Source: Novosphingobium piscinae (GTDB taxonomy: Bacteria > Pseudomonadota > Alphaproteobacteria > Sphingomonadales > Sphingomonadaceae). From it: 64,000 nucleotides of DNA. The notes under the pieces are model-generated. The model did not search any database and was not told the DNA's origin. It was given only the letters and a program-made list of their open reading frames with translations. The stretch lies in the NCBI RefSeq assembly GCF_014230355.1, contig NZ_JACLAX010000007.1, positions 124,001-188,000 on the forward strand. The letters are read 5' to 3'. How positions within the stretch are numbered: the first letter of the stretch is position 1; each line of letters starts with the position of its first letter. The position numbers and the translations under genes are program-made. Below, in pieces: positions 24,297-32,579 of this stretch.

Positions 24297-25309
24297 TGCC
24301 AATTCGGTTGGTGGGGCGCAGTGGCCTGCGCAGCAGCGCAATTGCCTTGGGCACCATGACCTTCGGCGAAGCAAAGGCCTGGGGCACCACGGCTGACGAA
24401 GCCGAGGCGATCATGGCCGCCTATGTCGAACGCGGCGGGACGACCATCGACACGGCGCCTAACTATGCCGGAGGGACCAGCGAGGAGATTGTTGGGCGGT
24501 TCGCGCATGGACGGCGCGACGAACTGGTCCTGTCTACCAAATACACCGCGTCGGCATTGGCTCACCCCCTGGCCGGAGGCAACAGCCGGCGGTCGATGGT
24601 GGGGTCGGTTGAGGCCAGCCTAACCCGGCTCGGCACCGACCGCATCGATCTGCTGTGGCTCCATTTCTGGGATTGCACGACGCCCCTCGACGAGATCCTG
24701 CGGGCCGCTGATGATCTCTGCCGCGCCGGCAAGATCCTGTACTTCGGCCTTTCCGACACCCCTGCCTGGGTCGCGAGCCGCGCCGTGACCATGGCCGAGC
24801 TTACCCGTATCGTGCCGGTCGCTGCGCTGCAGATGGAATACAGCGTGGCCGTTCGCGATGTCGAGCACGAGCTGCTGCCCCTCGCTGCAGCCTGTGATCT
24901 GGGGGTGTTTTGCTGGGGCCCGCTAGCCGCAGGGGCCTTGGCACGGGGCGAAAGCCCTCAGCGACGCAAGGTTTCGTCGATCCCTGCGCAAATCACGCAA
25001 GTTGCAACTCGCCTTGGGGAACTGGCGGATCGCGAGCAGATCAGCGCACGTGCCCTGGCGTTGAGCTGGTTGACCCACTCTACACGCGCATCCTGTTTTC
25101 CGATCATCGGCGCTCGCACAGCCGGTCAATTGATCGCCACACTTGATGACCTGGTGAGCCCTCCTTCGGCCGATGCCCTCGCCGCGTGCGATGCCATTGC
25201 ACCACCTGCCGCCTTGTTTCCGGAGCGACTGATCCAGTCGAGCTATTTGCGAAGGCTCGCCCTCGGTGCTCCGGACCGTTTCGTCTCACCGCTCTTTCCG
25301 CGAAATTGA
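24293..25309 (+). CDS. Aldo/keto reductase
   Basis: The 338-residue protein is an AKR barrel with DTAPNYAGGTSEE (catalytic Asp and Tyr), STKYT (Lys) and LLWLHFWD (His), followed by GLSDTPAW and a C-terminal NADPH-binding FPIIGARTAGQL. It starts in an ATGA overlap with the thioesterase stop, with AAAAGGAA upstream; ATG at 24296 is an alternative. No box pathway step needs it. It could reduce a leaked reactive semialdehyde, which would make it a detoxifying partner of BoxC and BoxD. That idea rests on operon position only. Confidence 0.88.
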   Translation: MMPIRLVGRSGLRSSAIALGTMTFGEAKAWGTTADEAEAIMAAYVERGGTTIDTAPNYAGGTSEEIVGRFAHGRRDELVLSTKYTASALAHPLAGGNSRRSMVGSVEASLTRLGTDRIDLLWLHFWDCTTPLDEILRAADDLCRAGKILYFGLSDTPAWVASRAVTMAELTRIVPVAALQMEYSVAVRDVEHELLPLAAACDLGVFCWGPLAAGALARGESPQRRKVSSIPAQITQVATRLGELADREQISARALALSWLTHSTRASCFPIIGARTAGQLIATLDDLVSPPSADALAACDAIAPPAALFPERLIQSSYLRRLALGAPDRFVSPLFPRN

Positions 25310-25321
25310 AACCCATAGGTG

Positions 25322-26089
25322 ATGCTGCCCATGCCCTCCGCCGAAGCACCCGCCCAGTCTATCGTGGAAGCAGCCAGCGTCATTGTATTCCGCCATCAAC
25401 CAGGCGAGTTGCCCGAGCTGTTGATGGTGAAACGTTCGAAGTCCCTCTCGTTTGCCGCCAGTGCCGTCGTCTTTCCGGGCGGTAAGGTCACTCCTGCCGA
25501 TCTTGCCCTTGCGAGTGGCGATGCCGAGCAGGGCGCGCGGATTGCAGCCGTACGGGAGACGCTTGAGGAAACTGGCCTCCTTTTGTGTGCCTACCCTCGC
25601 CCCACGGCAGAACAGGCAAAAGCAGCTCGTGCCATGCTGGCCAGGGACGAGGACATGGCGCCCGTGCTGGACCGATTTGGCTGGAGTCTTGAACTCGACA
25701 AGCTCACTGCCTTCGCGCGCTGGCTACCAGACTTCAAACCTGGTCGGATCTTCGACACTCGGTTCTACCTTTCAGACATAGGTTCAGGGGCGATCGACCT
25801 TGAGCCGGACCGAGAAGAGAATACTCAGCTATTCTGGATCTCGGCCCAATCAGCACTGGATGGTATCGCAACTGGCAAGATCCAGGCGATCTATCCCACT
25901 CGGCGCAATCTTGAGCGTCTGGCGCTGTTCGCTGATGTCAATGAAGCCTTTAGACACGCCATTGCCACTCCAGCGCAAATCATCCGCCCAAAAATTAGAA
26001 ATGTAAACGGACAAGATATGCTGGTTATCCCCAGAGATTCAGGATATCCGATAAACATAGCCCCATTGTCTCAAATAAAATTGAGATAA
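25322..26089 (+). CDS. Nudix hydrolase, NUDT19/CoA-diphosphatase-like
   Basis: The 255-residue protein has a Nudix box with an insertion between VVFPGGKV and AAVRETLEETGLLL, the pattern of NUDT19-like CoA or acyl-CoA diphosphatases. It begins 12 bases after the aldo/keto reductase, at ATG 25322 (a GTG at 25319 is also possible). Position at the end of an acyl-CoA operon fits turnover of CoA derivatives. The last 35 codons (from about 25,980) turn abruptly AT-rich and run into the AT-rich spacer, so the C-terminus may come from a different DNA source. Confidence 0.82.
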   Translation: MLPMPSAEAPAQSIVEAASVIVFRHQPGELPELLMVKRSKSLSFAASAVVFPGGKVTPADLALASGDAEQGARIAAVRETLEETGLLLCAYPRPTAEQAKAARAMLARDEDMAPVLDRFGWSLELDKLTAFARWLPDFKPGRIFDTRFYLSDIGSGAIDLEPDREENTQLFWISAQSALDGIATGKIQAIYPTRRNLERLALFADVNEAFRHAIATPAQIIRPKIRNVNGQDMLVIPRDSGYPINIAPLSQIKLR

Positions 26090-26231
26090 AATAGAATTCT
26101 TTTCAGTATATTATGATTTCAAATAATTGAAATGATTATATAAAATTAAAAAATATGCTAAATTGAAATTTAATAGAAATAATTTTACGACATATTTAAG
26201 ATAATTTAATGGTGTCAGGAGGGATATTTTG
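26090..26231. other. Extremely AT-rich spacer
   Basis: These 142 bases are dominated by A and T (for example AAATTAAAAAATATG and ATTTAAGATAATTTAATGG). G and C are rare until the AGGAGG ribosome site at about 26217. In this GC-rich genome the stretch stands out sharply. It probably supplies a strong promoter or silencing-protein target for the hydrolase gene, or marks a recombination scar. Confidence 0.7.
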
Positions 26232-27281
26232 ATGGCGATAACGCGTAGGGCTTTTGGTCGTTTGGCAGGAGCAGGTGCCGTTTCCTCCATCCTCGGAGCG
26301 GTTTCAGGAGGAGCACGGGCGAAAGAGGCTGGTGAACTCTCTTACGTCCACCCCGAGCTACGCCCCTTTGCCAAGCAGTTGATCCAATTGGTGGGTTCCA
26401 TGCCCGAGCTTTCGGATGAGAGTTTGGCAGTCACTCGCCAAGCGATGGCGAGATGGGCTCAGCCCCCGCTCGCAAGCCCGGCGTGGACCAAGCGGACAAT
26501 CCCCGGTTTGCCCGGCCAGCCACAAGTATCAATTCTGATTGTGAACAGCGACCCAGCCAAGCGGAGACCAGCAATCCTGCACACACACGGCGGCGGTTTT
26601 GTTAGTGGTACGGCGTTCAGCATGATCGCAGATCTACAGCGATTGGCCTTGGAGTTGGATTGCACCATCCTTACTGTCGATTACCGCCTTGCTCCTGAAG
26701 TTAACTTTCATGGATCAACGGCGGACAACTATGCCGCTCTGCAGTGGCTCTATGGTGAAGCTTCATCCCTGGGAGTGGACGCTGGACGCATAGCTGTAAT
26801 GGGGGAAAGTGCTGGCGGTGGCCATGCTGCTCTGCTTGCACTCAAGGCGCGTGATCTTGGGCGGATCCCGCTGATCGCCCAAGTACTGATTTATCCTATG
26901 CTAGACGATCGTACTGGAATTACTAATAACCCGCCGTCCCCGATCGGAACCATCGTTTGGAACTCGACGAAGAACCGGTTTGGTTGGCAGGCATTCCTCG
27001 GGATGGCTCCAGGTACAGAAAGGTCGCCGACCGAAGCTGTTCCAGCTCGCCGCGATGATCTTGCCGGGCTGCCGCCAACATTCATTGGCGTTGGCGCGAT
27101 TGACTTGTTCGTCGACGAGGACATTTCCTACGCAAGACGCCTGATCGCTGCGGGCGTTCCGACACAACTAGAGGTTGTGCCCGGTGCCTTCCATGGCTTT
27201 GATGCGATCGGGGCAGAGACTCAGGTGGCCAAGGACTTTACAGCAGCCAAGGTGGCCGCATTACGCAGGGCATTTGCATAA
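26232..27281 (+). CDS. Tat-exported alpha/beta hydrolase (hormone-sensitive-lipase family)
   Basis: The 349-residue protein starts with a twin-arginine signal (TRRAFGRLAG, then a hydrophobic run ending GGARA). Mature features are the HTHGGG oxyanion motif (about residues 116-121), nucleophile Ser193 in GESAGGG, an acid near FVDED (about 294) and His321 in AFHGFD. This is a complete family IV esterase triad. AGGAGG precedes the ATG at 26232. Its codons use A/T in third positions more than neighbouring genes, which suggests separate transfer. The substrate is unknown; an ester of the imported compounds is possible. Confidence 0.88.
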   Translation: MAITRRAFGRLAGAGAVSSILGAVSGGARAKEAGELSYVHPELRPFAKQLIQLVGSMPELSDESLAVTRQAMARWAQPPLASPAWTKRTIPGLPGQPQVSILIVNSDPAKRRPAILHTHGGGFVSGTAFSMIADLQRLALELDCTILTVDYRLAPEVNFHGSTADNYAALQWLYGEASSLGVDAGRIAVMGESAGGGHAALLALKARDLGRIPLIAQVLIYPMLDDRTGITNNPPSPIGTIVWNSTKNRFGWQAFLGMAPGTERSPTEAVPARRDDLAGLPPTFIGVGAIDLFVDEDISYARRLIAAGVPTQLEVVPGAFHGFDAIGAETQVAKDFTAAKVAALRRAFA

Positions 27282-27436
27282 ATGCCATCAATCTTGAGTT
27301 TACAGCTGCTGTAACTGACGGGCTCGCGGTTCGGGTCCATAAAATTGGTAAAGTCAAAAAATTGCGCCATCATCATCTAGTTTTTGCGAGGGGGGGCTGA
27401 TCTTTGTATTCTTAAGTCAGGCAAAGCTGAACAACC

Positions 27437-28231
27437 CTAAGCGCCCTCAATGAGCCCGGAGATATGTGTGGCCACAGCTGTTGCCGCCGCGCGAAGTGGT
27501 TCGTCGATGTGAATGTATCTCTGAGTGATGCCTCGCGAAGCGAGTCCGAGCAGAGCAGCAATCGTCAATTCTGAATAGCCCAGGCCTCTGGCTACACTGA
27601 CAAAGGTGTGGCCCAAGACGTGCGGCGTCACATCTTCGAGACCAGCGTTCCGGCAGACTCGGTCGAGCATGCGAACCACGCCGATGAAGTCCCATCGCCC
27701 CAGTCGGCGGGAGAGAAATACTGGGATCCGGTGTCGGGCTGTGCCCTGAGACCCTCAACCGCGGCGGCCCCGATCACCCGGCGCCGGGCGCCTGTGTTCG
27801 TCGTGGGAAAATGGATCGCGCGCTCCTCCTCGAGCAGCCATTTCCGATCCAAACCCAGAGCTTCGAGCCGACGAAATCCATCCAACAGCACGAGCCTGAT
27901 TACCGCGATCCCTTGGGATGTTCCAGATCCGCTTCAGCCTCGCGCAAAGCCCTCCCAAGCTTGCGGGTTTCTGCTTGAGACAGCCACCTTATGCGCGGAG
28001 CGCTCGCTATCCTCCCTCCTCAACGGTCATCAGACCGAACCGACCGATGACCTTTCGTCTACTCTGCCTAGAGGAGCCGCTGTACTGGACGACGAAGCTC
28101 TACCTGCCCTGTTAGCCGACTGTCACGCCGAACCCGCGGAGCTCATGGTCCCGGACAAACAGACTCGAACCCTTCACCCCATCGTTCGAAGGTTTCAGCG
28201 CTTTGACGAGCGTTTTGGTGATTTTAGGCAT
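27437..28231 (-). pseudogene. Decayed tyrosine-type integrase
   Basis: Read on the minus strand from the ATG at 28231, pieces of one phage-type integrase appear in order but in broken frames. They are MPKITKTLVKALKPS with DHELRGFGV (N-terminal), then SFVVQYSGSSRQSRR with IGRFGLMTVEE, then RWLSQAETRKLGRALREAE, LLDGFRRLEALGLDRKWL, FIGVVRMLDRVC and finally HTFVSVARGLGYS with ITQRYIH. There are in-frame stops, a shortened middle, and single-base frame breaks near 27,695 and 27,910. The catalytic HxLRHT motif reads HVLGHT, so the Arg is lost. It must be inactive. It lies beside a tRNA-like fragment, as expected for a former island integrase. Confidence 0.85.
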
Positions 28232-28583
28232 GACGTCAGCACCTCACCTGTGAGCCGGAAAATCTGCTTTCTTTCCGCCGGGAAGCTCCAATTTGCTTAC
28301 TTTCTAAGCTTTGCAGATCCAAAACGAGCGTCGTGCAGGAGCTCGGTGTCGATTCAGGGGTGAAAAATCAGTATATACTGTAATGTAGGGTGACTTTGCG
28401 CAGTGCCGGATAGCGTGGCGCAATCAGATCGGGCGAACTGCCAAGCTTGCGGCGAGGGTTCGATTCCCTTCACCTCCAGTTTTCCAGCCATCCTTGCTGC
28501 TGCATGCCGCTCGCGCGGGGGTAGGTGCGTGTCTGCTCGCCCTGCGGTTGACGGTGCGGCCGAAGCGGTGCGAGGGAGGGGCC
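28232..28583. other. Intergenic region at the island edge
   Basis: This 352-base stretch between the integrase remnant and phhB contains the tRNA/tmRNA-like fragment (28441-28478) and an AT-richer part near 28,360-28,385. No other gene was found. A GAGGGAGG ribosome site for phhB lies at its end. Confidence 0.5.
28441..28478 (+). other. tRNA/tmRNA-like 3' half, probable attachment site
   Basis: The sequence from CCAAGCTT through the T-arm (GAGGG-TTCGATT-CCCTT) to CACC matches the 3' half of the tRNA-Gly(CCC) gene at 42145-42218, with 2 differences over 34 bases. It then ends TCCA. No matching 5' acceptor strand (GGNGGTG) exists upstream, so it is not an intact tRNA. It may be the leftover attachment site of the decayed integrase. 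The CTCCA end would also fit the acceptor piece of a split alphaproteobacterial tmRNA, which I cannot exclude. Confidence 0.5.
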
Positions 28584-28886
28584 ATGTCGATCTCTTGCCT
28601 GACCCCGGCCGAACGCGATTCGGCGCTGGCTGCCCTGCCGTTGTGGTCGCTGCGCGCCGATGGCCTGGCGCTGGTGCGGACCCTGCGCTTCGCCGATTTC
28701 GCCGCAGCCTTCGGCTTCATGACGCGGGTCGCGATCCTGGCCGAAAAGGCCGATCATCATCCCGAGTGGAGCAACGTCTACAACCGGGTGGAGATCACCT
28801 TGACCACCCACGACGCCGGCGGGCTGAGCCAGCGCGACGTGGCGCTGGCCCGGGCCATCGATGCGGCTGCCATCGGCGCGGCCTAG
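28584..28886 (+). CDS. phhB: 4a-hydroxytetrahydrobiopterin dehydratase (pterin-4a-carbinolamine dehydratase)
   Basis: The 100-residue protein carries the family hallmark [15 protein letters not shown] followed by THDAGGLS, which provide the catalytic histidines. It recycles the oxidised pterin cofactor produced by phenylalanine hydroxylase; the related DcoH proteins can also bind other partners. GAGGGAGG lies just before the ATG at 28584. It is the first clearly core-genome gene to the right of the island edge. No phhA is next to it. Confidence 0.93.
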   Translation: MSISCLTPAERDSALAALPLWSLRADGLALVRTLRFADFAAAFGFMTRVAILAEKADHHPEWSNVYNRVEITLTTHDAGGLSQRDVALARAIDAAAIGAA

Positions 28887-28971
28887 AGGGTCTTCGGTTG
28901 CGCCGAAGCGGCAGCGGCCCTCGGTCCCGCCTGGCCCCACCGCGTCCTGTCGTGGGATCGCCGGGCTGGGT

Positions 28972-29379
28972 TCAGCCGGCCGGCTGAACCTTGGTGTAGG
29001 GCACGAACTGGTTCATGCTGACGAAGCCGCGCCACCACCAGTTGATCCGGTCGTGCAGCTGGACCACATCAATGTTGCACAGCTGACCGCCCCCGCGCAT
29101 GTCTGCCACCAGGATGACATCGTTGCGCAGCGACTGGGCATTGACCGGCTTCTGCAGATAGATCGTCTGCCCCGAGCCATAGACGATGGCGGTGCCGTCG
29201 ATCACCTGGGTGTTCATGTTGAGCCGCGGATCAATGCAGCGCACCGGCTTGCCGGCCACGCGCCCCTCGAGCGCCTTGGCGAGCTGTTGCTCGGGGGTGA
29301 GCTTGGGAGCGGCGCCGGCGGCGCCAGCAGCGCCGGCCAGGGTGGCGGCGGCGAGGAGAAACAGGACGGTCGTCTTCAT
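28972..29379 (-). CDS. Small secreted protein of unknown function
   Basis: The 135-residue protein has a clear Sec signal peptide (about residues 1-23, rich in Ala-Gly and ending AGAA). The mature part contains two cysteines (VRCID and QLCNID) that could form a disulphide, and an aromatic segment, INWWWRGF. I do not recognise a characterised family. Similar small exported proteins of this look occur in sphingomonads. It sits alone between phhB and tldD on the tldD strand, 98 bases downstream of tldD, so it may be co-transcribed with it. Confidence 0.75.
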   Translation of the reverse strand: MKTTVLFLLAAATLAGAAGAAGAAPKLTPEQQLAKALEGRVAGKPVRCIDPRLNMNTQVIDGTAIVYGSGQTIYLQKPVNAQSLRNDVILVADMRGGGQLCNIDVVQLHDRINWWWRGFVSMNQFVPYTKVQPAG

Positions 29380-29476
29380 GGCCTTGCTCCTGCGATAGGC
29401 ACACAGCCTGAACGAAACCGGCTGAACCGCGGCTGACTCAACACGGGTCAGGCCGCTCGCCGCGTGAAGCCCGGTC

Positions 29477-30901
29477 TCAGGCCGTGCCCCCTACCGTCAG
29501 GCCCTCGACCAGCAGCGTCGGCTGGCCTACGCCGGCCGGGACGCTCTGCCCGCCCTTGCCACAGATCCCGACGCCCTCGTCGAGCGCCATGTCGTTGCCG
29601 ATCCCGATCACCCGGGTCAGCACCGAAGGCCCGTCGCCGATCAGCGTGGCGCCCTTGATCGGCGCGCCGAGCCGGCCGTTCTCGATCCGGTAGGCCTCGG
29701 TGCAGGAAAACACGAACTTGCCCGAGACGATATCGACCTGCCCGCCGCCGAAGCTCTTGGCGAAGATGCCGTTCTTCACCCGGCTCAGCAGCTCGGCGGG
29801 ATTGTCGTTGCCGCCCTTCATGAAGGTGTTGGTCATGCGCGGCATCGGCGCGTGGGCATAGGACTCGCGCCGGCCGTTGCCGGTGGGGGCCACACCCATC
29901 AGCCGGGCATTGAGCCGGTCGTGGATGTAGCCCTTGAGGATGCCGTCCTCGATCAGCACGGTCTCCTGGGTCGGCGTCCCCTCATCATCGATGGTCAGCG
30001 AGCCCCGCCGGCCCGCGATCGAACCGTCATCGACCACGGTCACCCCCGGCGCGCCGACGCGCTCGCCGATCCGGCCGGAGAAGGCCGAGGTGCCCTTGCG
30101 GTTGAAATCCCCCTCCAGCCCGTGGCCGACCGCCTCGTGCAGCAGCACCCCGGGCCAGCCGGGTCCGAGCAGCACGGTCATCTCGCCGGCCGGGGCATCG
30201 ACCGATTCGAGATTGACCAGCGCCTGGCCCAGCGCCTCGTCGATCGCACGGTTCCAGGTTTCGGGCTGCAGCAGGTCGTCGTAGAGCCGCCGCCCGCCCA
30301 TGCCGAAGCTGCCGGTCTCGCGCCGCCCGTTCTGTTCGGCCACGATCGCCACGTTGAGCCGCACCAGCGGGCGCACGTCGGTGGCGACGAAGCCGTCGGG
30401 GCGGACGATTTCCACCACCGACCAGCTGGCGGCCAGCGAGGCGCTGACCTGCACCACGCGCGGATCGCGGGCGCGGGCCGCCGCGTCGATCGTCTCGAGC
30501 AGGCGGACCTTGGCGGCGAAATCGACGGCGTCGAGCGGCGAGGCGTCGGTGTAGAGGTGGCGGTTGCTGCGGGCCGGCGGCGCGGCGCGGGGGCCAGTGG
30601 CGGGATCGATCAGCCGCAGCGTCTCGCCGGCGCGGCGGATTGCGGCGGCGGACATGTCGTTGGCATGGGCAAACCCGGTCATCTCGCCCGAGACGCCGCG
30701 CAGGCCGAAGCCGGCATCGCGCGAATAGTCGGCCGTCTTCAGCCGGCCATCATCGAAGCCGAAGCTCTCGCTGGCCACGAACTGGAGATAGAGCTCGCCA
30801 TCGTCGCAGGCGCTCAGCGTCTGGCGGGCGAGGGCCAGGGCCTCGTCGGGGGTGAGCTGTCCGGAACGATAGATCAGGGCGCGGGGATCGGCATAGGTCA
30901 T
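29477..30901 (-). CDS. tldD: Metalloprotease TldD
   Basis: The 474-residue protein has the TldD zinc motif HEAVGHGLEGD (HExxxH), preceded by VLLGPGWPGVLLHEAV and followed by the Gly-rich C-terminal half. TldD works with TldE/PmbA as a heterodimeric protease that trims peptides such as microcins and degrades unfolded peptides. No tldE is in the window. The start at 30901 (MTYADPRALIY) was chosen over a longer frame that runs through an intergenic repeat. Confidence 0.93.
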   Translation of the reverse strand: MTYADPRALIYRSGQLTPDEALALARQTLSACDDGELYLQFVASESFGFDDGRLKTADYSRDAGFGLRGVSGEMTGFAHANDMSAAAIRRAGETLRLIDPATGPRAAPPARSNRHLYTDASPLDAVDFAAKVRLLETIDAAARARDPRVVQVSASLAASWSVVEIVRPDGFVATDVRPLVRLNVAIVAEQNGRRETGSFGMGGRRLYDDLLQPETWNRAIDEALGQALVNLESVDAPAGEMTVLLGPGWPGVLLHEAVGHGLEGDFNRKGTSAFSGRIGERVGAPGVTVVDDGSIAGRRGSLTIDDEGTPTQETVLIEDGILKGYIHDRLNARLMGVAPTGNGRRESYAHAPMPRMTNTFMKGGNDNPAELLSRVKNGIFAKSFGGGQVDIVSGKFVFSCTEAYRIENGRLGAPIKGATLIGDGPSVLTRVIGIGNDMALDEGVGICGKGGQSVPAGVGQPTLLVEGLTVGGTA

Positions 30902-31215
30902 GCTGCCCGATATAGGCGGTTTGGCGGGCAAGGCCAGATTTGGTTCGTGGTGGAGGGTAGAGGGTGGCGCAGCGCAGGGGCGGCGGGGCAGGATGCGCCC
31001 GATATCCGTCATCCCGGGCTCGACCCGGGACCGGTGCCCGGACCGGTGCAGCCTCGCGTCGAAGGAGGCCAGCGGTCCCGGGTCAAGCCCGGGACGACGA
31101 ACGGTCTGAAAACGTCGGCTTGCCACCACAAAATGGCATTTCCAGACCCGCTCAGCCTGAGCGGGTCTTGGTGGTTGGGTTCAGGCGGGGCCTATCGCCC
31201 GCACTCCCACCCTGC
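30902..31215. other. Intergenic region with repeat copy
   Basis: This 314-base gap between the starts of two minus-strand genes' territory holds the inverted-repeat element at 31008-31099 and no credible gene. It should contain the tldD promoter next to 30901. Confidence 0.5.
31008..31099. repeat. Intergenic inverted-repeat family, copy A
   Basis: Two hairpins (TCCCGGG-CTCGA-CCCGGGA and GTCCCGGG-TCAAG-CCCGGGAC) face each other, bounded by GTCAT and GACGA. Copies B-F at 32475, 39765, 56346, 59783 and 61211 share the GTC(A/G)TCCCGG...CCGGGA(C/T) plan. Confidence 0.8.
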
Positions 31216-31404
31216 TCAATGCGCGTGGGCATCGTCCTTCAGCACGAAGCGGCGATCGCAATAGCCGCAGTCGACATAGCCCTTCTCGTCAATCTCGAGC
31301 CAGACGCGCGGATGGCCCAGGGCCGAGCCGCCGCGGATGTCGCTGGCGCCGTCGCACTTCACGCGGTGCGTGGTGACGTAAACGGTTTCGGGCTGGTCGC
31401 TCAT
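31216..31404 (-). CDS. CHCC-type zinc finger protein
   Basis: The 62-residue protein ends in the zf-CHCC pattern: VKCDGA, then [10 protein letters not shown] and [10 protein letters not shown] (C-x-H-x-C-x2-C). It is the bacterial relative of mitochondrial NDUFS6, a zinc-binding complex I accessory subunit. Such small proteins are common in alphaproteobacteria; their role there is not settled. It is divergent from the ABC ATPase gene, with 71 bases between starts. Confidence 0.88.
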   Translation of the reverse strand: MSDQPETVYVTTHRVKCDGASDIRGGSALGHPRVWLEIDEKGYVDCGYCDRRFVLKDDAHAH

Positions 31405-31475
31405 GGTTGCTCCGCCTTGGGCTGGGTCCGGAAAGCCCCTTTACGCAAAGCGTCGGCTGCCGCAAGAGCAAGCCC

Positions 31476-32444
31476 ATGTCCGACGCCCCCGAAGCCGTGA
31501 ATGGCGAAGCCGCCATCTCGATCCGCAACCTCGTCAAGCGTTATGCCGGTGCCAAGGGCGCGCCGGGCAAGCTCGCGCTCGACGGGGTCAGTTTCGACGT
31601 GCCGCGCGGCCAGATCTTCGGCTTGCTGGGCCCCAACGGCGCCGGCAAGTCGACCCTGATCAACACCCTCGCCGGACTGGTCATGAAGACTTCGGGCGAG
31701 GTTGCGATCTGGGGCTTCGACATCGACCAGGATACCCGCAACGCCAAGCGCGCGATCGGCATCGTGCCGCAGGAGGTGGTGTTCGATCCGTTCTTCACCC
31801 CGGCCGAGGTGCTCGAGATCCAGGCCGGCTATTACGGGATCACCAAGGCGGCGCGGCGCACGGCCGAGCTGCTGGCGGCGGTGCACCTGTCGGACAAGGC
31901 CAATGCCTATGCCCGCACCCTGTCGGGCGGGATGAAGCGGCGCCTGCTGATCGCCAAGGCCATGGTCCACACCCCGCCGATCCTGGTGCTCGACGAGCCC
32001 ACCGCCGGGGTCGACGTCGAGCTGCGCCGCCAGCTGTGGGAGCTGGTCGAGGAGCTCAACGCCGAGGGCGTCACCGTGGTCCTGACCACGCACTACCTCG
32101 AAGAGGCCGAGCAGCTGTGCGACCGCATCGCGATCATCAACCATGGCCGGCTGATCGCCAACAAGCCCACCCGCGAGCTGTTGTCGATGGCGCGCGAGAA
32201 GCTGGTCGTGCTCACCCTCGACCGCGAGGCCGAGCCCCTGCCCCAGCATCCCGCCTTCCTGAAGAGCCGCAGCCTCGGCGAACGCCAGGTCGAGATCACC
32301 TATGACAAGGACCGCACCAATGCCGGCCAGGTCCTTGCGCTGGTGCGCGACCAGGGCTTCGCGATCGAGGACGTGACCACCCGCGAGGCCGACCTCGAGG
32401 ACGTGTTCGTGGCGCTGACCAGCGCGGCACGCGCGGACGCCTGA
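31476..32444 (+). CDS. ABC transporter ATP-binding protein (ABC-2 type)
   Basis: The 322-residue ATPase has Walker A GPNGAGKST, signature LSGGMKRR, Walker B ILVLDEPTAGVD and the H-loop TTHYLEEAE. A C-terminal extension of about 90 residues resembles that of DrrA/CcmA-like drug or polysaccharide export ATPases. The ATG at 31476 was chosen because it begins the conserved domain. No permease gene is adjacent; nadB follows after an intergenic repeat, so its membrane partner must be elsewhere. Confidence 0.9.
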   Translation: MSDAPEAVNGEAAISIRNLVKRYAGAKGAPGKLALDGVSFDVPRGQIFGLLGPNGAGKSTLINTLAGLVMKTSGEVAIWGFDIDQDTRNAKRAIGIVPQEVVFDPFFTPAEVLEIQAGYYGITKAARRTAELLAAVHLSDKANAYARTLSGGMKRRLLIAKAMVHTPPILVLDEPTAGVDVELRRQLWELVEELNAEGVTVVLTTHYLEEAEQLCDRIAIINHGRLIANKPTRELLSMAREKLVVLTLDREAEPLPQHPAFLKSRSLGERQVEITYDKDRTNAGQVLALVRDQGFAIEDVTTREADLEDVFVALTSAARADA

Positions 32445-32474
32445 ACCCCTTGGTCTTGCCGGAAGCCCTACCAC

Positions 32475-32579
32475 GTCATCCCGGCAAAGGCCGGGATCTC
32501 CCTCCGGATGGCACTCTGCTGTCGCGTCGCTGACCTCGCGCTTTGCCGCGAAGGATGCCAGCCTTCGCTGGCATGACGG
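32475..32579. repeat. Intergenic inverted-repeat family, copy B
   Basis: The left hairpin is TCCCGG-CAAAGG-CCGGGA and the right one ATGCCAGC-CTTC-GCTGGCAT, flanked by GTCAT and ATGAC. The right arm closely matches copy E at 59783. It lies in the 273-base gap between the ABC ATPase and nadB genes. Confidence 0.8.

Noticed and set aside
27608..28363. 251-residue plus-strand frame
   Set aside because: It overlaps the integrase remnant in antisense and has no protein-like features; decay of the integrase removed stops by chance.
29852..31264. 470-residue plus-strand frame
   Set aside because: It is antisense to tldD and crosses an intergenic repeat.
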